A stretch of DNA of 28,622 bases, taken from NCBI GenBank assembly GCA_964587755.1, contig CAZPMC010000029.1:1-28622 (forward strand). The letters run 5' to 3'. Positions 8,417 through 16,727 of this stretch are shown here, one piece after another. Position 1 is the first letter of the stretch; every line of letters starts with the position of its first letter. Below the pieces are notes generated by a model. It saw only the letters and a program-made list of their open reading frames with translations, was not told where the DNA came from and did no database searches. The DNA comes from CAZPMC01 sp964587755 (lineage in GTDB: Bacteria > Bacillota > Clostridia > Acetivibrionales > DTU013). The translations under genes were made by a program, and so were the position numbers.

Positions 8417-9397
8417 TCAATACCCTTTATCCAAATCAACCCTATTTTTTTCAGGCAATTTCCCATCTAAGTAATCGATAAAATTGGCAATAAAAATATC
8501 CATAACCCTTCGGCTGTAATACTCAGTGCTTCCGGACACATGAGGTGTCAGAATAACATTCTCAAGCTCCCACAAAGGGCTTTCCAGAGGCAATGGCTCC
8601 TTCTCAAATACATCTAACCCGGCTCCCCCAATATGCCCTTCACAAAGCGCATTTACTAAAGCTTCTTCATCAGTCGTCCTGCCACGTCCGATATTGATGT
8701 AGAAGGCAGTCGGCTTCATAATTTCAAATTGCTCCTTGCCTATAATCTTAACTGTTTCCTTGGTCAGAGGAAGGGTGTTTACAACATAATCACTCCTTCG
8801 GAGCAATTCATTTAATCCTTTTGGTCCAAATTCAAACATTTTATCGACTCCCTCTAAAGGCTTCCCTGAACGTCTGTACCCAAGCACCTCCATGCCAAAA
8901 GCCTTTGCAAGCCTTGCAACCTCAATACCTATATCCCCTACCCCAAGAATACCTATAGTCTTGCCATGCATTTCCAGTAAGCTGCCCTCAGGCTTCCACT
9001 CTTTATTAATCTGGTAACGCATTTGCATATGAAGCTTTCTTGTCAACGACAGCATCATTGCAATAACTGTCTCAGAAATAGGATAACTGTGAACCCCGCT
9101 GGAATTGGTGAGTATTATACCCCTATCCCTTAACGATTCTACCGGGATAGTGTCAACACCCGCACCCCAGGAATGAATCCAGCGAAGCTGTGTACCCGGA
9201 TATAAGAAAACACTTTTAATGCTTTTGCTCCAGCCTGATATAATTTCTGCATCAGTTAAATGCTTTAAATAACCGTCACGGCTCTCATTGCATATAATTT
9301 CCCAATCTGGAGCCATCTTTTTTAATTGTTCAACATATTTCTCCGATATTTTCACTAAAATAACTAATTTACGAATATTTATTTCCCTCCTTCTCAT
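8417..9397 (-). CDS. D-2-hydroxyacid dehydrogenase, NAD(P)-dependent
   Basis: This cytosolic oxidoreductase of about 326 residues interconverts 2-hydroxyacids and 2-oxoacids. Numbered from ATG 9397, the Rossmann motif GVGDIG is at 152-157. The catalytic triad of the family is present: R238 (INIGRG), E267 (FEKEP) and H286 (TPHVSG). GAGVD and NSSGVHSYPISE are typical of the phosphoglycerate dehydrogenase-like branch, but I cannot name the substrate. The start is ambiguous. The only strong Shine-Dalgarno sequence (AAGGAGG) lies just after ATG 9397, so initiation might occur at ATT 9376, nine bases past it, giving RKLVILVKIS as the N terminus. The gene overlaps the end of the rhodanese gene, so the pair is probably one operon with coupled translation. 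Confidence 0.88.
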   Translation of the reverse strand: MRRREINIRKLVILVKISEKYVEQLKKMAPDWEIICNESRDGYLKHLTDAEIISGWSKSIKSVFLYPGTQLRWIHSWGAGVDTIPVESLRDRGIILTNSSGVHSYPISETVIAMMLSLTRKLHMQMRYQINKEWKPEGSLLEMHGKTIGILGVGDIGIEVARLAKAFGMEVLGYRRSGKPLEGVDKMFEFGPKGLNELLRRSDYVVNTLPLTKETVKIIGKEQFEIMKPTAFYINIGRGRTTDEEALVNALCEGHIGGAGLDVFEKEPLPLESPLWELENVILTPHVSGSTEYYSRRVMDIFIANFIDYLDGKLPEKNRVDLDKGY

Positions 9398-9872
9398 AAG
9401 GCCAGTCAATTATTCCACCCAGATTGTATACATTGGTATACCCAAGCTCTAATAGAATATTGGCTGCTGTTATACTTCGTCTGCCGCTTCTGCAATATAG
9501 AAAAATTTTTGCCCCCTTATCAGTTAGAATGCTTTCGGCATTTTCCTTAAGTTCATCAAGGGGAATGAGAGTGCTTCCAGGTATATGCTCCTCTAAATAT
9601 TCACTTTTTGTTCTGACATCAAGCAATATTATATCATCATTATTCTCAAGCTGCTCTTTTGCCTCTTCCGGCTTAATATTAATATATCCTTGCTGTGTGT
9701 TTTCAGCTGGAGTAGTAGGCCCAGCAGGCATAGTAGGCTCAGCAGGAGTAGTAGATTCAGTAGGCTCAGTAGGCATAGTATTCAACAACTTCTCCTCTTT
9801 ATATTTAGCATTACATGCCGTAACTAAAAATATTATAAAACCAATTATTATCACGGTAATCATTCTTTTCAT
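9369..9872 (-). CDS. Rhodanese-domain lipoprotein
   Basis: This is a 167-residue membrane-anchored sulfurtransferase-like protein. The signal peptide ends in lipobox VTAC (Cys20). A Pro/Thr/Glu-rich linker (about 31-60) with the degenerate repeat TxPAxPT follows. The rhodanese domain (about 63-165) has LLDVRTKSEY, HIPGS and the active-site loop YCRSGRRS with the catalytic Cys at 127. Single-domain rhodaneses carry sulfur as a persulfide; as an extracytoplasmic lipoprotein it may act in sulfide or thiol chemistry outside the cell (inference). ATG is preceded by GGAGG at seven bases. The gene overlaps the downstream dehydrogenase and is divergent from the CofE-like gene. Confidence 0.9.
   Translation of the reverse strand: MKRMITVIIIGFIIFLVTACNAKYKEEKLLNTMPTEPTESTTPAEPTMPAGPTTPAENTQQGYINIKPEEAKEQLENNDDIILLDVRTKSEYLEEHIPGSTLIPLDELKENAESILTDKGAKIFLYCRSGRRSITAANILLELGYTNVYNLGGIIDWPYEKEGNKYS
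9706..9780. repeat. Degenerate short repeats encoding the Pro/Thr linker
   Basis: Imperfect GTAGGC/TCAGCAGG units encode the repeated E-P-T-x-P-A linker of the rhodanese lipoprotein. This is a coding low-complexity repeat, not a separate element. Confidence 0.6.
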
Positions 9873-10006
9873 TTAGCTGCCTCCTCTACTTTGGACAAAT
9901 TCACTTAAAAAATCGTAAGTCCTGCTCTTTTAATGATTACAATATACCACCTATCTGGCGAATCATCACATAACCTCAGATTATATAAGTTATTAGAAGT
10001 ATTTAT

Positions 10007-10035
10007 TTTACTTATACCCACTATACGGATATAAT
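10007..10035 (+). promoter_or_regulatory. Sigma-A-type promoter of the CofE-like gene
   Basis: TTTACT (10007-10012) and a perfect TATAAT (10030-10035) have 17-base spacing, 42 bases before the ATG. Confidence 0.7.
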
Positions 10036-10077
10036 AAAATAGTAAAAATCATACATAACAGCTAAGGAGGCAATAGG

Positions 10078-11268
10078 ATGGAAAGAAAAGTAGGAACTAT
10101 AGTAAGAGGTCTGCGTGCACCCATTATTAAGCAGGGGGATGATATCGTTAAAATTGTTGAGGATTGCGTTTTAGCAGCATCAAAGGCTGAGAATTTTGAA
10201 ATCCGTGATAACGATATAGTAGCACTCACAGAATCTATAGTCGCCCGCGCTCAGGGAAACTACGCCAGCATCGATGCTATTGCAAAGGACGTGCGTTCAA
10301 AATTCGGTGAAGATACAATTGGTGTAATATTTCCTATCCTAAGCCGTAACCGCTTTGCTACCTGCCTTCGCGGTATAGCAAAGGGCACAGGGAAAGTCGT
10401 CCTAATGCTAAGCTATCCATCCGATGAAGTAGGCAACCCTCTCATAAGTCTGGATTCCATTGATGAGAAAGGAATTAATCCCTGGACTGATGTATTGACA
10501 CTAAAGCAATTCCGTGAGTTCTTTGGCAATGTTAAACATACCTTTACAGGTATAGATTACGTTGATTACTATAAATCGATTATTGAAGAATGTGGTGCAG
10601 AATGTGAGATTATATTCTCAAATAATCCAACCACAATTTTAGACTATACTCATAGCATTCTTGTTTGCGATATACACACTAGAGCAAGAACGAAAAGAAT
10701 ACTAAAGGCAAAGGGTGCAAAAAAAGTATTCGGGTTGGATGATATCCTCGTAGAGCCAATTGACGGCAGCGGGTATAACAAAGAATACGGGCTTCTCGGG
10801 TCAAACAAAGCAACAGAGGATTCAATTAAGCTTTTCCCGAGAAACTGTCAGCCTCTTGTGGAAAAAATACAGCAATCTTTAAAGCAATCCACCGGTAAAA
10901 TTGTTGAAGTATTGGTATATGGGGATGGAGCTTTCAAGGATCCTGTGGCTAAAATCTGGGAGTTGGCTGATCCTGTAGTGTCACCCGCTTATACATCGGG
11001 CCTTAACGGCACCCCCTGCGAGGTAAAGCTAAAGTATCTTGCGGACAACACTTTTGCCGACTTACAGGGCGAAGAGCTTAAAGATGCCATATCTGATTTT
11101 ATTTCAAATAAAAGCAAGGATCTTGTGGGTAAAATGGAAACCCAGGGCACAACCCCAAGAAGACTTCCCGATCTCATCGGCTCCCTTTGCGATTTAACAT
11201 CGGGCAGCGGCGATAAGGGCACACCCATAATATATATTCAAGGGTATTTTGATAACTTTTCAAAGTAA
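10078..11268 (+). CDS. Coenzyme F420-0:L-glutamate ligase (CofE)-like protein
   Basis: This 396-residue cytosolic protein starts at ATG, seven bases after AAGGAGG. The N-terminal half has the features of the CofE-like family: a leading VRGLRAPII segment, then IRDNDIVALTESIVARAQGNY and RNRFATCLRGIAKG. CofE adds glutamate to F420-0 with GTP. The protein is clearly longer than archaeal CofE (about 250 residues) and carries a C-terminal extension (DPVAKIWELADPVVSPAYTSGL and PRRLPDLIGSLCDLTSGSGDKGTP). Long homologues of this kind occur in Firmicutes that lack an obvious F420 pathway, so the true substrate is probably another acid accepting an amino acid (inference). No other F420 gene is visible here. 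It stands alone behind its own promoter and is convergent with the LysR gene. Confidence 0.75.
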   Translation: MERKVGTIVRGLRAPIIKQGDDIVKIVEDCVLAASKAENFEIRDNDIVALTESIVARAQGNYASIDAIAKDVRSKFGEDTIGVIFPILSRNRFATCLRGIAKGTGKVVLMLSYPSDEVGNPLISLDSIDEKGINPWTDVLTLKQFREFFGNVKHTFTGIDYVDYYKSIIEECGAECEIIFSNNPTTILDYTHSILVCDIHTRARTKRILKAKGAKKVFGLDDILVEPIDGSGYNKEYGLLGSNKATEDSIKLFPRNCQPLVEKIQQSLKQSTGKIVEVLVYGDGAFKDPVAKIWELADPVVSPAYTSGLNGTPCEVKLKYLADNTFADLQGEELKDAISDFISNKSKDLVGKMETQGTTPRRLPDLIGSLCDLTSGSGDKGTPIIYIQGYFDNFSK

Positions 11269-11296
11269 GTCTTAATAGCTGTCCAAATAGCTGTTT

Positions 11297-12175
11297 CTAT
11301 AAAAGCAACTCCAGAAGTTTTTCTCCTGCTTGGGATATAGGCATTTTATCAAGGGTGATAATGCAGATATCCCTCTCGGGAATAGGTTTATTTAGCTGAA
11401 TTTCAAATAATGTTTTATCCTCTAAACGCTTTTGGGCAAAATTTCTCACAACAGCTCCAATTCCAAGACCTCTTTCGGCAAATTGAACTATCAGGTCACT
11501 TGTTGCCAGTTCAAATTCAGGCTTAAGCTGCACATTTGATTGGCTTAAAAAATCATCTACATACTTCCTCGTGCTTGTGTTTTCTTCAAGACAAACAATT
11601 GGAAATTTCGTAAGCTCCGACAATTCCACTATCCTGTCTTTTAATTCAGAAAATCTGTTATTTGCCACAAAAATATCTTTTATCTTGCCCACTGGCTTTA
11701 TACGTAAACCCTTTCTTTCGGGAACAGGTGCACTTACTATGCCAAAATCTATTTTCCCGGCTTTTAGATACTCCACTGTAGTAGGTGTAGGTGCATTTGT
11801 TACTTTTATATGAATTTTGGGATAAAGCTTGTGAAATTTCTCAAGGTAAGGCAATAAAAAAAACTGGAGGGTCATATCACTTGCTCCGATTCGGATTTCT
11901 CCTGTCTCCAGCATGAAAATTTCCTTGTATTTGCTCTCGCCTCTCATGAGATACTCATACCCTTTTGAAACGTAGGAATACAGCAGCTCTCCCTCAGGCG
12001 TCAGCTTCACTCCCTTTGACGTCCTGAAAAACAAGCTGCCTCCCAGTGTTTCCTCCATATGTTTTATTGCCTGGCTTACTGCCGGCTGAGAAATAAACAA
12101 TTTCTCAGCTGCAAGTGTTAAACTGCCAAGCTTACCCACATAATAGAAAACTCTGTAGTATTCGAGATTAACCAC
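11297..12175 (-). CDS. LysR-type transcriptional regulator
   Basis: This DNA-binding regulator of about 292 residues has an N-terminal winged helix-turn-helix (residues about 3-62: LEYYRVFYYVGKLGSLTLAA, SQPAVSQAIKHME, FFRTSKGVKLTPEG). A substrate-binding co-inducer domain follows from about residue 90. I use GTG 12175, nine bases after AGAGGG; TTG 12181 is in frame but too close to that site. It is the last gene of the minus-strand run that begins with carboxyspermidine dehydrogenase, 13 bases after the PAP2 gene, and it converges on the CofE-like gene. Its target and inducer cannot be read from the sequence. Confidence 0.9.
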   Translation of the reverse strand: MVNLEYYRVFYYVGKLGSLTLAAEKLFISQPAVSQAIKHMEETLGGSLFFRTSKGVKLTPEGELLYSYVSKGYEYLMRGESKYKEIFMLETGEIRIGASDMTLQFFLLPYLEKFHKLYPKIHIKVTNAPTPTTVEYLKAGKIDFGIVSAPVPERKGLRIKPVGKIKDIFVANNRFSELKDRIVELSELTKFPIVCLEENTSTRKYVDDFLSQSNVQLKPEFELATSDLIVQFAERGLGIGAVVRNFAQKRLEDKTLFEIQLNKPIPERDICIITLDKMPISQAGEKLLELLL

Positions 12176-12188
12176 TAACAATCACCCT

Positions 12189-12743
12189 CTACCAGATATA
12201 TTTCCCGGCAAGCTTTTTTGTTGCTCGTATAAATACAATAAGCCAGCCAATTCCCATTATAAACCCACCCAGAACATCAGATGCATAATGAACCCCAAGA
12301 TAAATTCTGCTTATTCCGATACTTAGCACCAACACAGATAAAATTGCGGTAATCAAATATTTGCCTCTACTCCTTAATAGCTTTAGACTCACATAAATAA
12401 TAAATCCATAAAAAATCATCGAAGACATTGAGTGCCCGCTGGGAAAGCTAAACCCTCCAATCTCAATGAGCTTTAAAACATCAGGCCTCGCTCGCCTAAA
12501 AAGCTGTTTAAGCATAAAATTAAAAATAGAGCCCAATGCAAGATTAACCGGACTTAATAGACTGAATATAAAATACTTCTTATTTTTATAGAAAATATTA
12601 AAAAACAGTAGCACCAGAGAAATTATAATAAACGCAGTGGCTGAACCAAAAAAAGTAATTAACTTCATAAATTCAGTCAAATTGTCTGATATGAAACCGG
12701 ATATAAACCCATAAACAGTATCGTCAAAGGTTGAGAGCACCAT
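12189..12743 (-). CDS. PAP2-family membrane phosphatase
   Basis: This 184-residue integral membrane protein has about five or six hydrophobic helices. All three phosphatase signatures are present: K79-x6-R86-P87 (KQLFRRARP), P101-S-G-H104 (SFPSGH) and S145-R146-x5-H152 (SRIYLGVH). Enzymes of this type remove phosphate from lipid phosphates. Undecaprenyl diphosphate recycling or phosphatidate/phosphatidylglycerophosphate dephosphorylation are the likely options, and the sequence does not decide between them. The upstream GGGGG is a weak ribosome binding site. The gene sits 31 bases after the transglycosylase-like gene in the same operon. Confidence 0.9.
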   Translation of the reverse strand: MVLSTFDDTVYGFISGFISDNLTEFMKLITFFGSATAFIIISLVLLFFNIFYKNKKYFIFSLLSPVNLALGSIFNFMLKQLFRRARPDVLKLIEIGGFSFPSGHSMSSMIFYGFIIYVSLKLLRSRGKYLITAILSVLVLSIGISRIYLGVHYASDVLGGFIMGIGWLIVFIRATKKLAGKYIW

Positions 12744-12774
12744 ATCTTAAATACCCCCGGCAGGACCTGTGCTA

Positions 12775-13431
12775 TTAGTTTTCAAAATAAGATAAGAGCA
12801 TTTCTTTCTTCTGGCAGAACTTATTAATATAACTTTCTTTAATGCCATACCTGTCAAATCCGCCCGAACCACGGTTGTAAATAGAAAGGGCCACATTACG
12901 CTTATCATCACCCTCAAGTGTAATCACACGTTTATCCTTCAGTATCCAGCCATACATTGCGGTTCCCCAAATGATATTTACTTCTCCGTTTAATGGGTCA
13001 TTCTTTGTCCCCAGGGTGGAGGAAAGATTTTTCCCATGGATGGTGCTAATCTGAAAATATCCCCTATATTTGCCGTTTTTGCTTATTGCCTTCTCATTAA
13101 AATTGCTCTCCAGCGCTATAATCGAAAGCATATCCATATAGTCAACACCATTTTTCTTGCTTTGCTCCCAAAGAAGCTTCTGATGCTCCTTTTTCATAGG
13201 GATCTTACTGCAATACCAAACTGGTTCATCCTCCAGTGCATCTTTGGAGGTCTCTCCTCTATTACTTGAATCCCCGCGGCTTGCCAGGTCTTGTCTGTCT
13301 CTTGCTTCTTCCTGAGGTTTGGTTTCAATCTCTGAAATAGGTCCGACAGAAACAGAAAATACAGGGTTATATATAAGTACGCTGACTGCAATAATAACCA
13401 TTATTATTAGGCCTTTTGTCCTTCTGTTCAA
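12775..13431 (-). CDS. Membrane-anchored lytic transglycosylase-like (SLT) protein
   Basis: This 218-residue protein has an N-terminal transmembrane or signal segment (residues 7-27), then a charged linker rich in Asp/Arg/Ser (35-70). A lysozyme-like SLT domain spans about 85-215. The catalytic Glu is E108 in IIALESNFNEKAIS, followed by the family motif GYFQIS (124-129) and YNRGSGGFDRYG. Such enzymes cut the MurNAc-GlcNAc bond of peptidoglycan to an anhydro product. The start is TTG with GGAGG upstream. Because the linker replaces a typical cleavage site, the protein may remain anchored in the membrane. Confidence 0.82.
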   Translation of the reverse strand: MNRRTKGLIIMVIIAVSVLIYNPVFSVSVGPISEIETKPQEEARDRQDLASRGDSSNRGETSKDALEDEPVWYCSKIPMKKEHQKLLWEQSKKNGVDYMDMLSIIALESNFNEKAISKNGKYRGYFQISTIHGKNLSSTLGTKNDPLNGEVNIIWGTAMYGWILKDKRVITLEGDDKRNVALSIYNRGSGGFDRYGIKESYINKFCQKKEMLLSYFEN

Positions 13432-13508
13432 TTTGCCTTCACCTCCAGCTTACTGCGCTTAATACCACTCGCAATACCTTTATCTAATTCAGTATATCAA
13501 TAAATTGC

Positions 13509-14189
13509 TCATATCGCTACCTCAACATTATTCCCGATACTGATGCTGTCCTCCCCCACATGACAATCCAGCGCTAAAATATTAACATTCTTCGACTTTG
13601 CATAGGAAAGTGCATCTGCAAATGCCTTATGCATTTTTTCATTTGGGGCAAAGTACCGTATACCCTTCATTTGAATAACGAATATTATGTATGCCTTATA
13701 CCCTTCATCAACGCTCCTGCAAAGCTCAAGAATATGCTTTACCCCTCTTTCAGTAGGAGCATCGGGAAACAATGCAATACCTTTCTCCTCTAGGGTTACT
13801 CCCTTAACTTCGATTAACACCCTATTAGATTCAGTTTCCACATAAAAATCAAGCCTTGAGCCCCTGTATGTAAACTCAGGGCTGATTTTTACAATGTTTT
13901 TAAACAGCTTTTCCTCTTTTAGCCACTCAAAGACAAGCTTATTAGGTATTTGAGAATCAATATTTACGATACGCTCAGCCTTTTTTACTGCTATTAAAGA
14001 CCAATTGGTCTTACGGGAAGGATTGTCATGATGCTGCAAATAGACTGTTGCCCCTTGCGTAAGCAGCTCTTTGCATCTGCCCGTATTTTTGACATGTGCA
14101 GTTTCTATAACACCATTAACCTCTACTTTAGCTATAAAGCGGTTTGGCCTGGAAATAAAAACGCCCTCGTATATATCACAGTATTTCAA
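13509..14189 (-). CDS. sfsA: SfsA family protein (sugar fermentation stimulation homologue)
   Basis: This cytosolic protein of about 226 residues matches SfsA along its length: FISRPNRFIAKVEVNG, HVKNTGRCKELL, IEVKGVTLEEKGIALFPDAPTERG and IIFVIQMKGIRYFAPN. The family combines an OB-fold N terminus with a nuclease-like C-terminal domain carrying D/E-x-K residues (here D-F-Y-V near RLDFYVE and the E-V-K of IEVKG). Its cellular role is not settled, and the E. coli name comes from a maltose phenotype. I choose TTG 14189, nine bases after AGGAG, over TTG 14195, which would leave only three. It lies 67 bases downstream of nspC. Confidence 0.9.
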   Translation of the reverse strand: MKYCDIYEGVFISRPNRFIAKVEVNGVIETAHVKNTGRCKELLTQGATVYLQHHDNPSRKTNWSLIAVKKAERIVNIDSQIPNKLVFEWLKEEKLFKNIVKISPEFTYRGSRLDFYVETESNRVLIEVKGVTLEEKGIALFPDAPTERGVKHILELCRSVDEGYKAYIIFVIQMKGIRYFAPNEKMHKAFADALSYAKSKNVNILALDCHVGEDSISIGNNVEVAI

Positions 14190-14256
14190 CCCCAATCACT
14201 CCTGTTTAGTTTTCTTCTTCCCTCCAAAGCTTCTGTTTACAGAAGGCGTCCCAATA

Positions 14257-15396
14257 TCACGATAGCCGGGACTTAAAATCCTCATAACCAAACTTTCTTA
14301 TTATTTTTATTCCGTCTTTTTCGTTATAAAGTGCAATAGAGGGTAAATTTAATCCATTAAATGTATTATTCTTTACCATAGTATAATGAGCCATATCGCA
14401 AAACACCAGCTTATCTGTCGGCTTTAGCTCCTGTCTGAAGGAATAATCCCCTATTATATCCCCGGCAAGACAAGTGTTGCCGCCTAATCTATAGGTAAAA
14501 TCGTATTCATAAGGGTCCCCGGCTCCGATAATATTGGGCCTGTAGGGCATTTCCAGCACATCTGGCATATGACAAGCTGCTGATGCATCTAAAATAGCAA
14601 TTTTCATTCCGTTATCCACAATATCAAGTACAGATGCCACGAGAAACCCTGTATTTAGAGCAATTGCCTCTCCCGGCTCAAGGTAAACCTTTACACCATA
14701 CTTATCTTGTAAAAAATTGATTACTCTTACAAGGGTATCTATGTTATAATCCTCTCTGGTGATGTGATGTCCGCCGCCTATATTCAGCCATTTCATCCCC
14801 TTAATATATTTCCCGAATTTTTCGTCAACCACCTTCACAGTCCGCTCCAGTGTATCGGAATTTTGCTCGCACATGGTATGGAAATGAAGCCCGTCAATAC
14901 CGTCAAGCTCATCTGCCCTAAAATTCGACAGTGTAACCCCAAGACGCGAATTTTCATAGCAGGGGTCATATATTGACGTCTCTATCTCTGAATATTCAGG
15001 ATTAATCCTGATACCACACTCAATTTTCTTTGATGATAAAGCCTTCACTTTACTCTTAAACCGTTTCCACTGACTGAAGGAATTAAACACAATGTGGTCG
15101 CAATATGTTAATAGCTCGTCAAACTCATCTTCTATATAGGCAGGAGCAAAAGCATGTACTTCTTTCCCCATATGCTCATATCCAAGCTTAGCTTCAAATA
15201 AAGAGCTTGAAGTAACACCGTCTAAATACTTGCCGATCAAAGGATAAACAGAATACATGGAAAACCCCTTTTGGGCAAGAAGAATTTTTGCGTCTGTGCG
15301 TTTCTTGACAAACTCCAGTATCTTAAGATTTTTAATGAGCAAACTCTCATCAACAATATAGCAAGGTGTTGGCACAGTATTGAAATCAATGCCCAT
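14257..15396 (-). CDS. nspC: Carboxynorspermidine/carboxyspermidine decarboxylase
   Basis: This 379-residue PLP enzyme of the alanine-racemase-like fold (group IV decarboxylases) removes CO2 from carboxyspermidine or carboxynorspermidine. The PLP lysine is K43 in LLAQKGFS. Other markers are SSSLFEAKLG, RINPEYSEIETSIYDP, LHFHTMCEQN, WLNIGGGHHITR and EPGEAIA. The decarboxylase half also keeps DAAHYTMVK-like spacing (CDMAHYTMVKNNTFNG). ATG follows GGAGG at six bases. It is 33 bases after the dehydrogenase that makes its substrate, so the two are one metabolic unit. The product is most likely spermidine if the diamine supplied is putrescine. Confidence 0.93.
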   Translation of the reverse strand: MGIDFNTVPTPCYIVDESLLIKNLKILEFVKKRTDAKILLAQKGFSMYSVYPLIGKYLDGVTSSSLFEAKLGYEHMGKEVHAFAPAYIEDEFDELLTYCDHIVFNSFSQWKRFKSKVKALSSKKIECGIRINPEYSEIETSIYDPCYENSRLGVTLSNFRADELDGIDGLHFHTMCEQNSDTLERTVKVVDEKFGKYIKGMKWLNIGGGHHITREDYNIDTLVRVINFLQDKYGVKVYLEPGEAIALNTGFLVASVLDIVDNGMKIAILDASAACHMPDVLEMPYRPNIIGAGDPYEYDFTYRLGGNTCLAGDIIGDYSFRQELKPTDKLVFCDMAHYTMVKNNTFNGLNLPSIALYNEKDGIKIIRKFGYEDFKSRLS

Positions 15397-15429
15397 ATCA
15401 CACCTCCTTAATCAATACAGTAAAATTAA

Positions 15430-16629
15430 TCAATCCAATAAAACCGGCGAGAAATCCTCTTTCCAAGGAAGGCCGTACTTATTTAATGCTTCCATAAAAG
15501 GATCTGGATCAAACTCCTCTACATTGTAAACTCCGGCCTTTTTCCAAATACCCGTAAGTATCATCATTGCCCCAATCATCGCCGGCACTCCCGTAGTATA
15601 GGATATTGCCTGGGAGCCAACCTCGGCATAACATTCCTGATGATCGCAGACATTGTAAACATAGTATGTCCTCGGCTTTCCATCCTTTATCCCCTGGAAA
15701 ATACATCCTATATTTGTTTTACCTTTCGTCCTCGGCCCCAGTGACGCAGGATCAGGTAGAACAGCCTTTAAAAACTGCAGAGGAGCAATCTGCTTGCCCT
15801 CAAATTCGATAGGCTCTATTGATGTCATTCCCACATTTTGCAAAATCTGCAGATGATTTAAATAATTGTCTGAGAAAGTCATCCAAAACCTTATTCTTTT
15901 AACCCCTTTTATGTTTATCGCTAAAGACTCAAGTTCCTCATGATATAGAAGATAAATGTTTTTTTCTCCTATCTCAGGGAAGTTGTATACCCTCTTAACA
16001 GATAAGGGCTCTGTTTCTATAAATTCACCATTGCTATAGAAGCGTCCCTTTGCGGTGATCTCTCTTATATTTATTTCAGGATTAAAGTTCGTTGCGAATG
16101 GATATCCGTGATCTCCCGCATTAGCATCGAGAATATCAATCGAATGTATTTCATCGAAATAGTGTTTTTGGGCATACGCACAGAAAACACCGGTCACACC
16201 CGGATCAAAACCACACCCTAAAAGAGCCATAATGTGAGCATCCCTGAATTTGTCTTTATATGCCCATTGCCATTTATATTCAAATTTCGGTACGTCAGGC
16301 GGCTCATAATTTGCAGTATCAAGATAATGAACACCTGTTGCAAGACATGCATCCATTATGGTCAAATCTTGATAAGGCAAAGCCACATTTATCACAATAT
16401 CAGGTCCAAAGCTTTTTATAAGGTCAATAAGCATGTCCGTATTATCAGCATCCACGAAGGATGTGTGAATTACAGTTTTACTGCCGAAAAGTTTCTTTTT
16501 TATAGCCTCACATTTTTCCAATGTTCTGCTAGCTATGCAAATTTCCTCAAAAATATCAGGATTTTGACAGCACTTATGTGCTACAACATTCGCAACCCCG
16601 CCGGCCCCGATAATTAATGCTTTACTCAT
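15430..16629 (-). CDS. Carboxyspermidine/carboxynorspermidine dehydrogenase (saccharopine dehydrogenase family)
   Basis: This 399-residue NADPH-type oxidoreductase condenses aspartate semialdehyde with a diamine (putrescine or diaminopropane) and reduces the Schiff base. The N-terminal Rossmann motif is ALIIGAGGVANVVAHKC (residues 4-20). VINVALPYQDLTIMDACLATGVHYLDTANYE and LLGCGFDPGVTGVF are characteristic of the saccharopine dehydrogenase-like family. DPASLGPRTKGKTNIGCIF and the C-terminal AMMILTGIWKKAGVYNVEEFDP match the carboxynorspermidine synthase branch. ATG follows AGGAG at seven bases. A clear promoter precedes it, making it the first gene of the polyamine operon. The immediate neighbour nspC supports the assignment. 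Confidence 0.92.
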   Translation of the reverse strand: MSKALIIGAGGVANVVAHKCCQNPDIFEEICIASRTLEKCEAIKKKLFGSKTVIHTSFVDADNTDMLIDLIKSFGPDIVINVALPYQDLTIMDACLATGVHYLDTANYEPPDVPKFEYKWQWAYKDKFRDAHIMALLGCGFDPGVTGVFCAYAQKHYFDEIHSIDILDANAGDHGYPFATNFNPEINIREITAKGRFYSNGEFIETEPLSVKRVYNFPEIGEKNIYLLYHEELESLAINIKGVKRIRFWMTFSDNYLNHLQILQNVGMTSIEPIEFEGKQIAPLQFLKAVLPDPASLGPRTKGKTNIGCIFQGIKDGKPRTYYVYNVCDHQECYAEVGSQAISYTTGVPAMIGAMMILTGIWKKAGVYNVEEFDPDPFMEALNKYGLPWKEDFSPVLLD

Positions 16630-16690
16630 AACTCTTCTCCTATCATCTATAATACCTTACTACTTGTACATTTTTAACAATATAAGATTG

Positions 16691-16719
16691 ATTATACAAA
16701 AATTCACCCCTATTCGCAA
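16691..16719 (-). promoter_or_regulatory. Sigma-A-type promoter of the carboxyspermidine operon
   Basis: On the minus strand TTGCGA (16719-16714), 17 bases, then a perfect TATAAT (16696-16691), 62 bases before the ATG. It lies just outside the MITE-like repeat that starts at 16728. Confidence 0.72.
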
Positions 16720-16727
16720 CAAAATAA

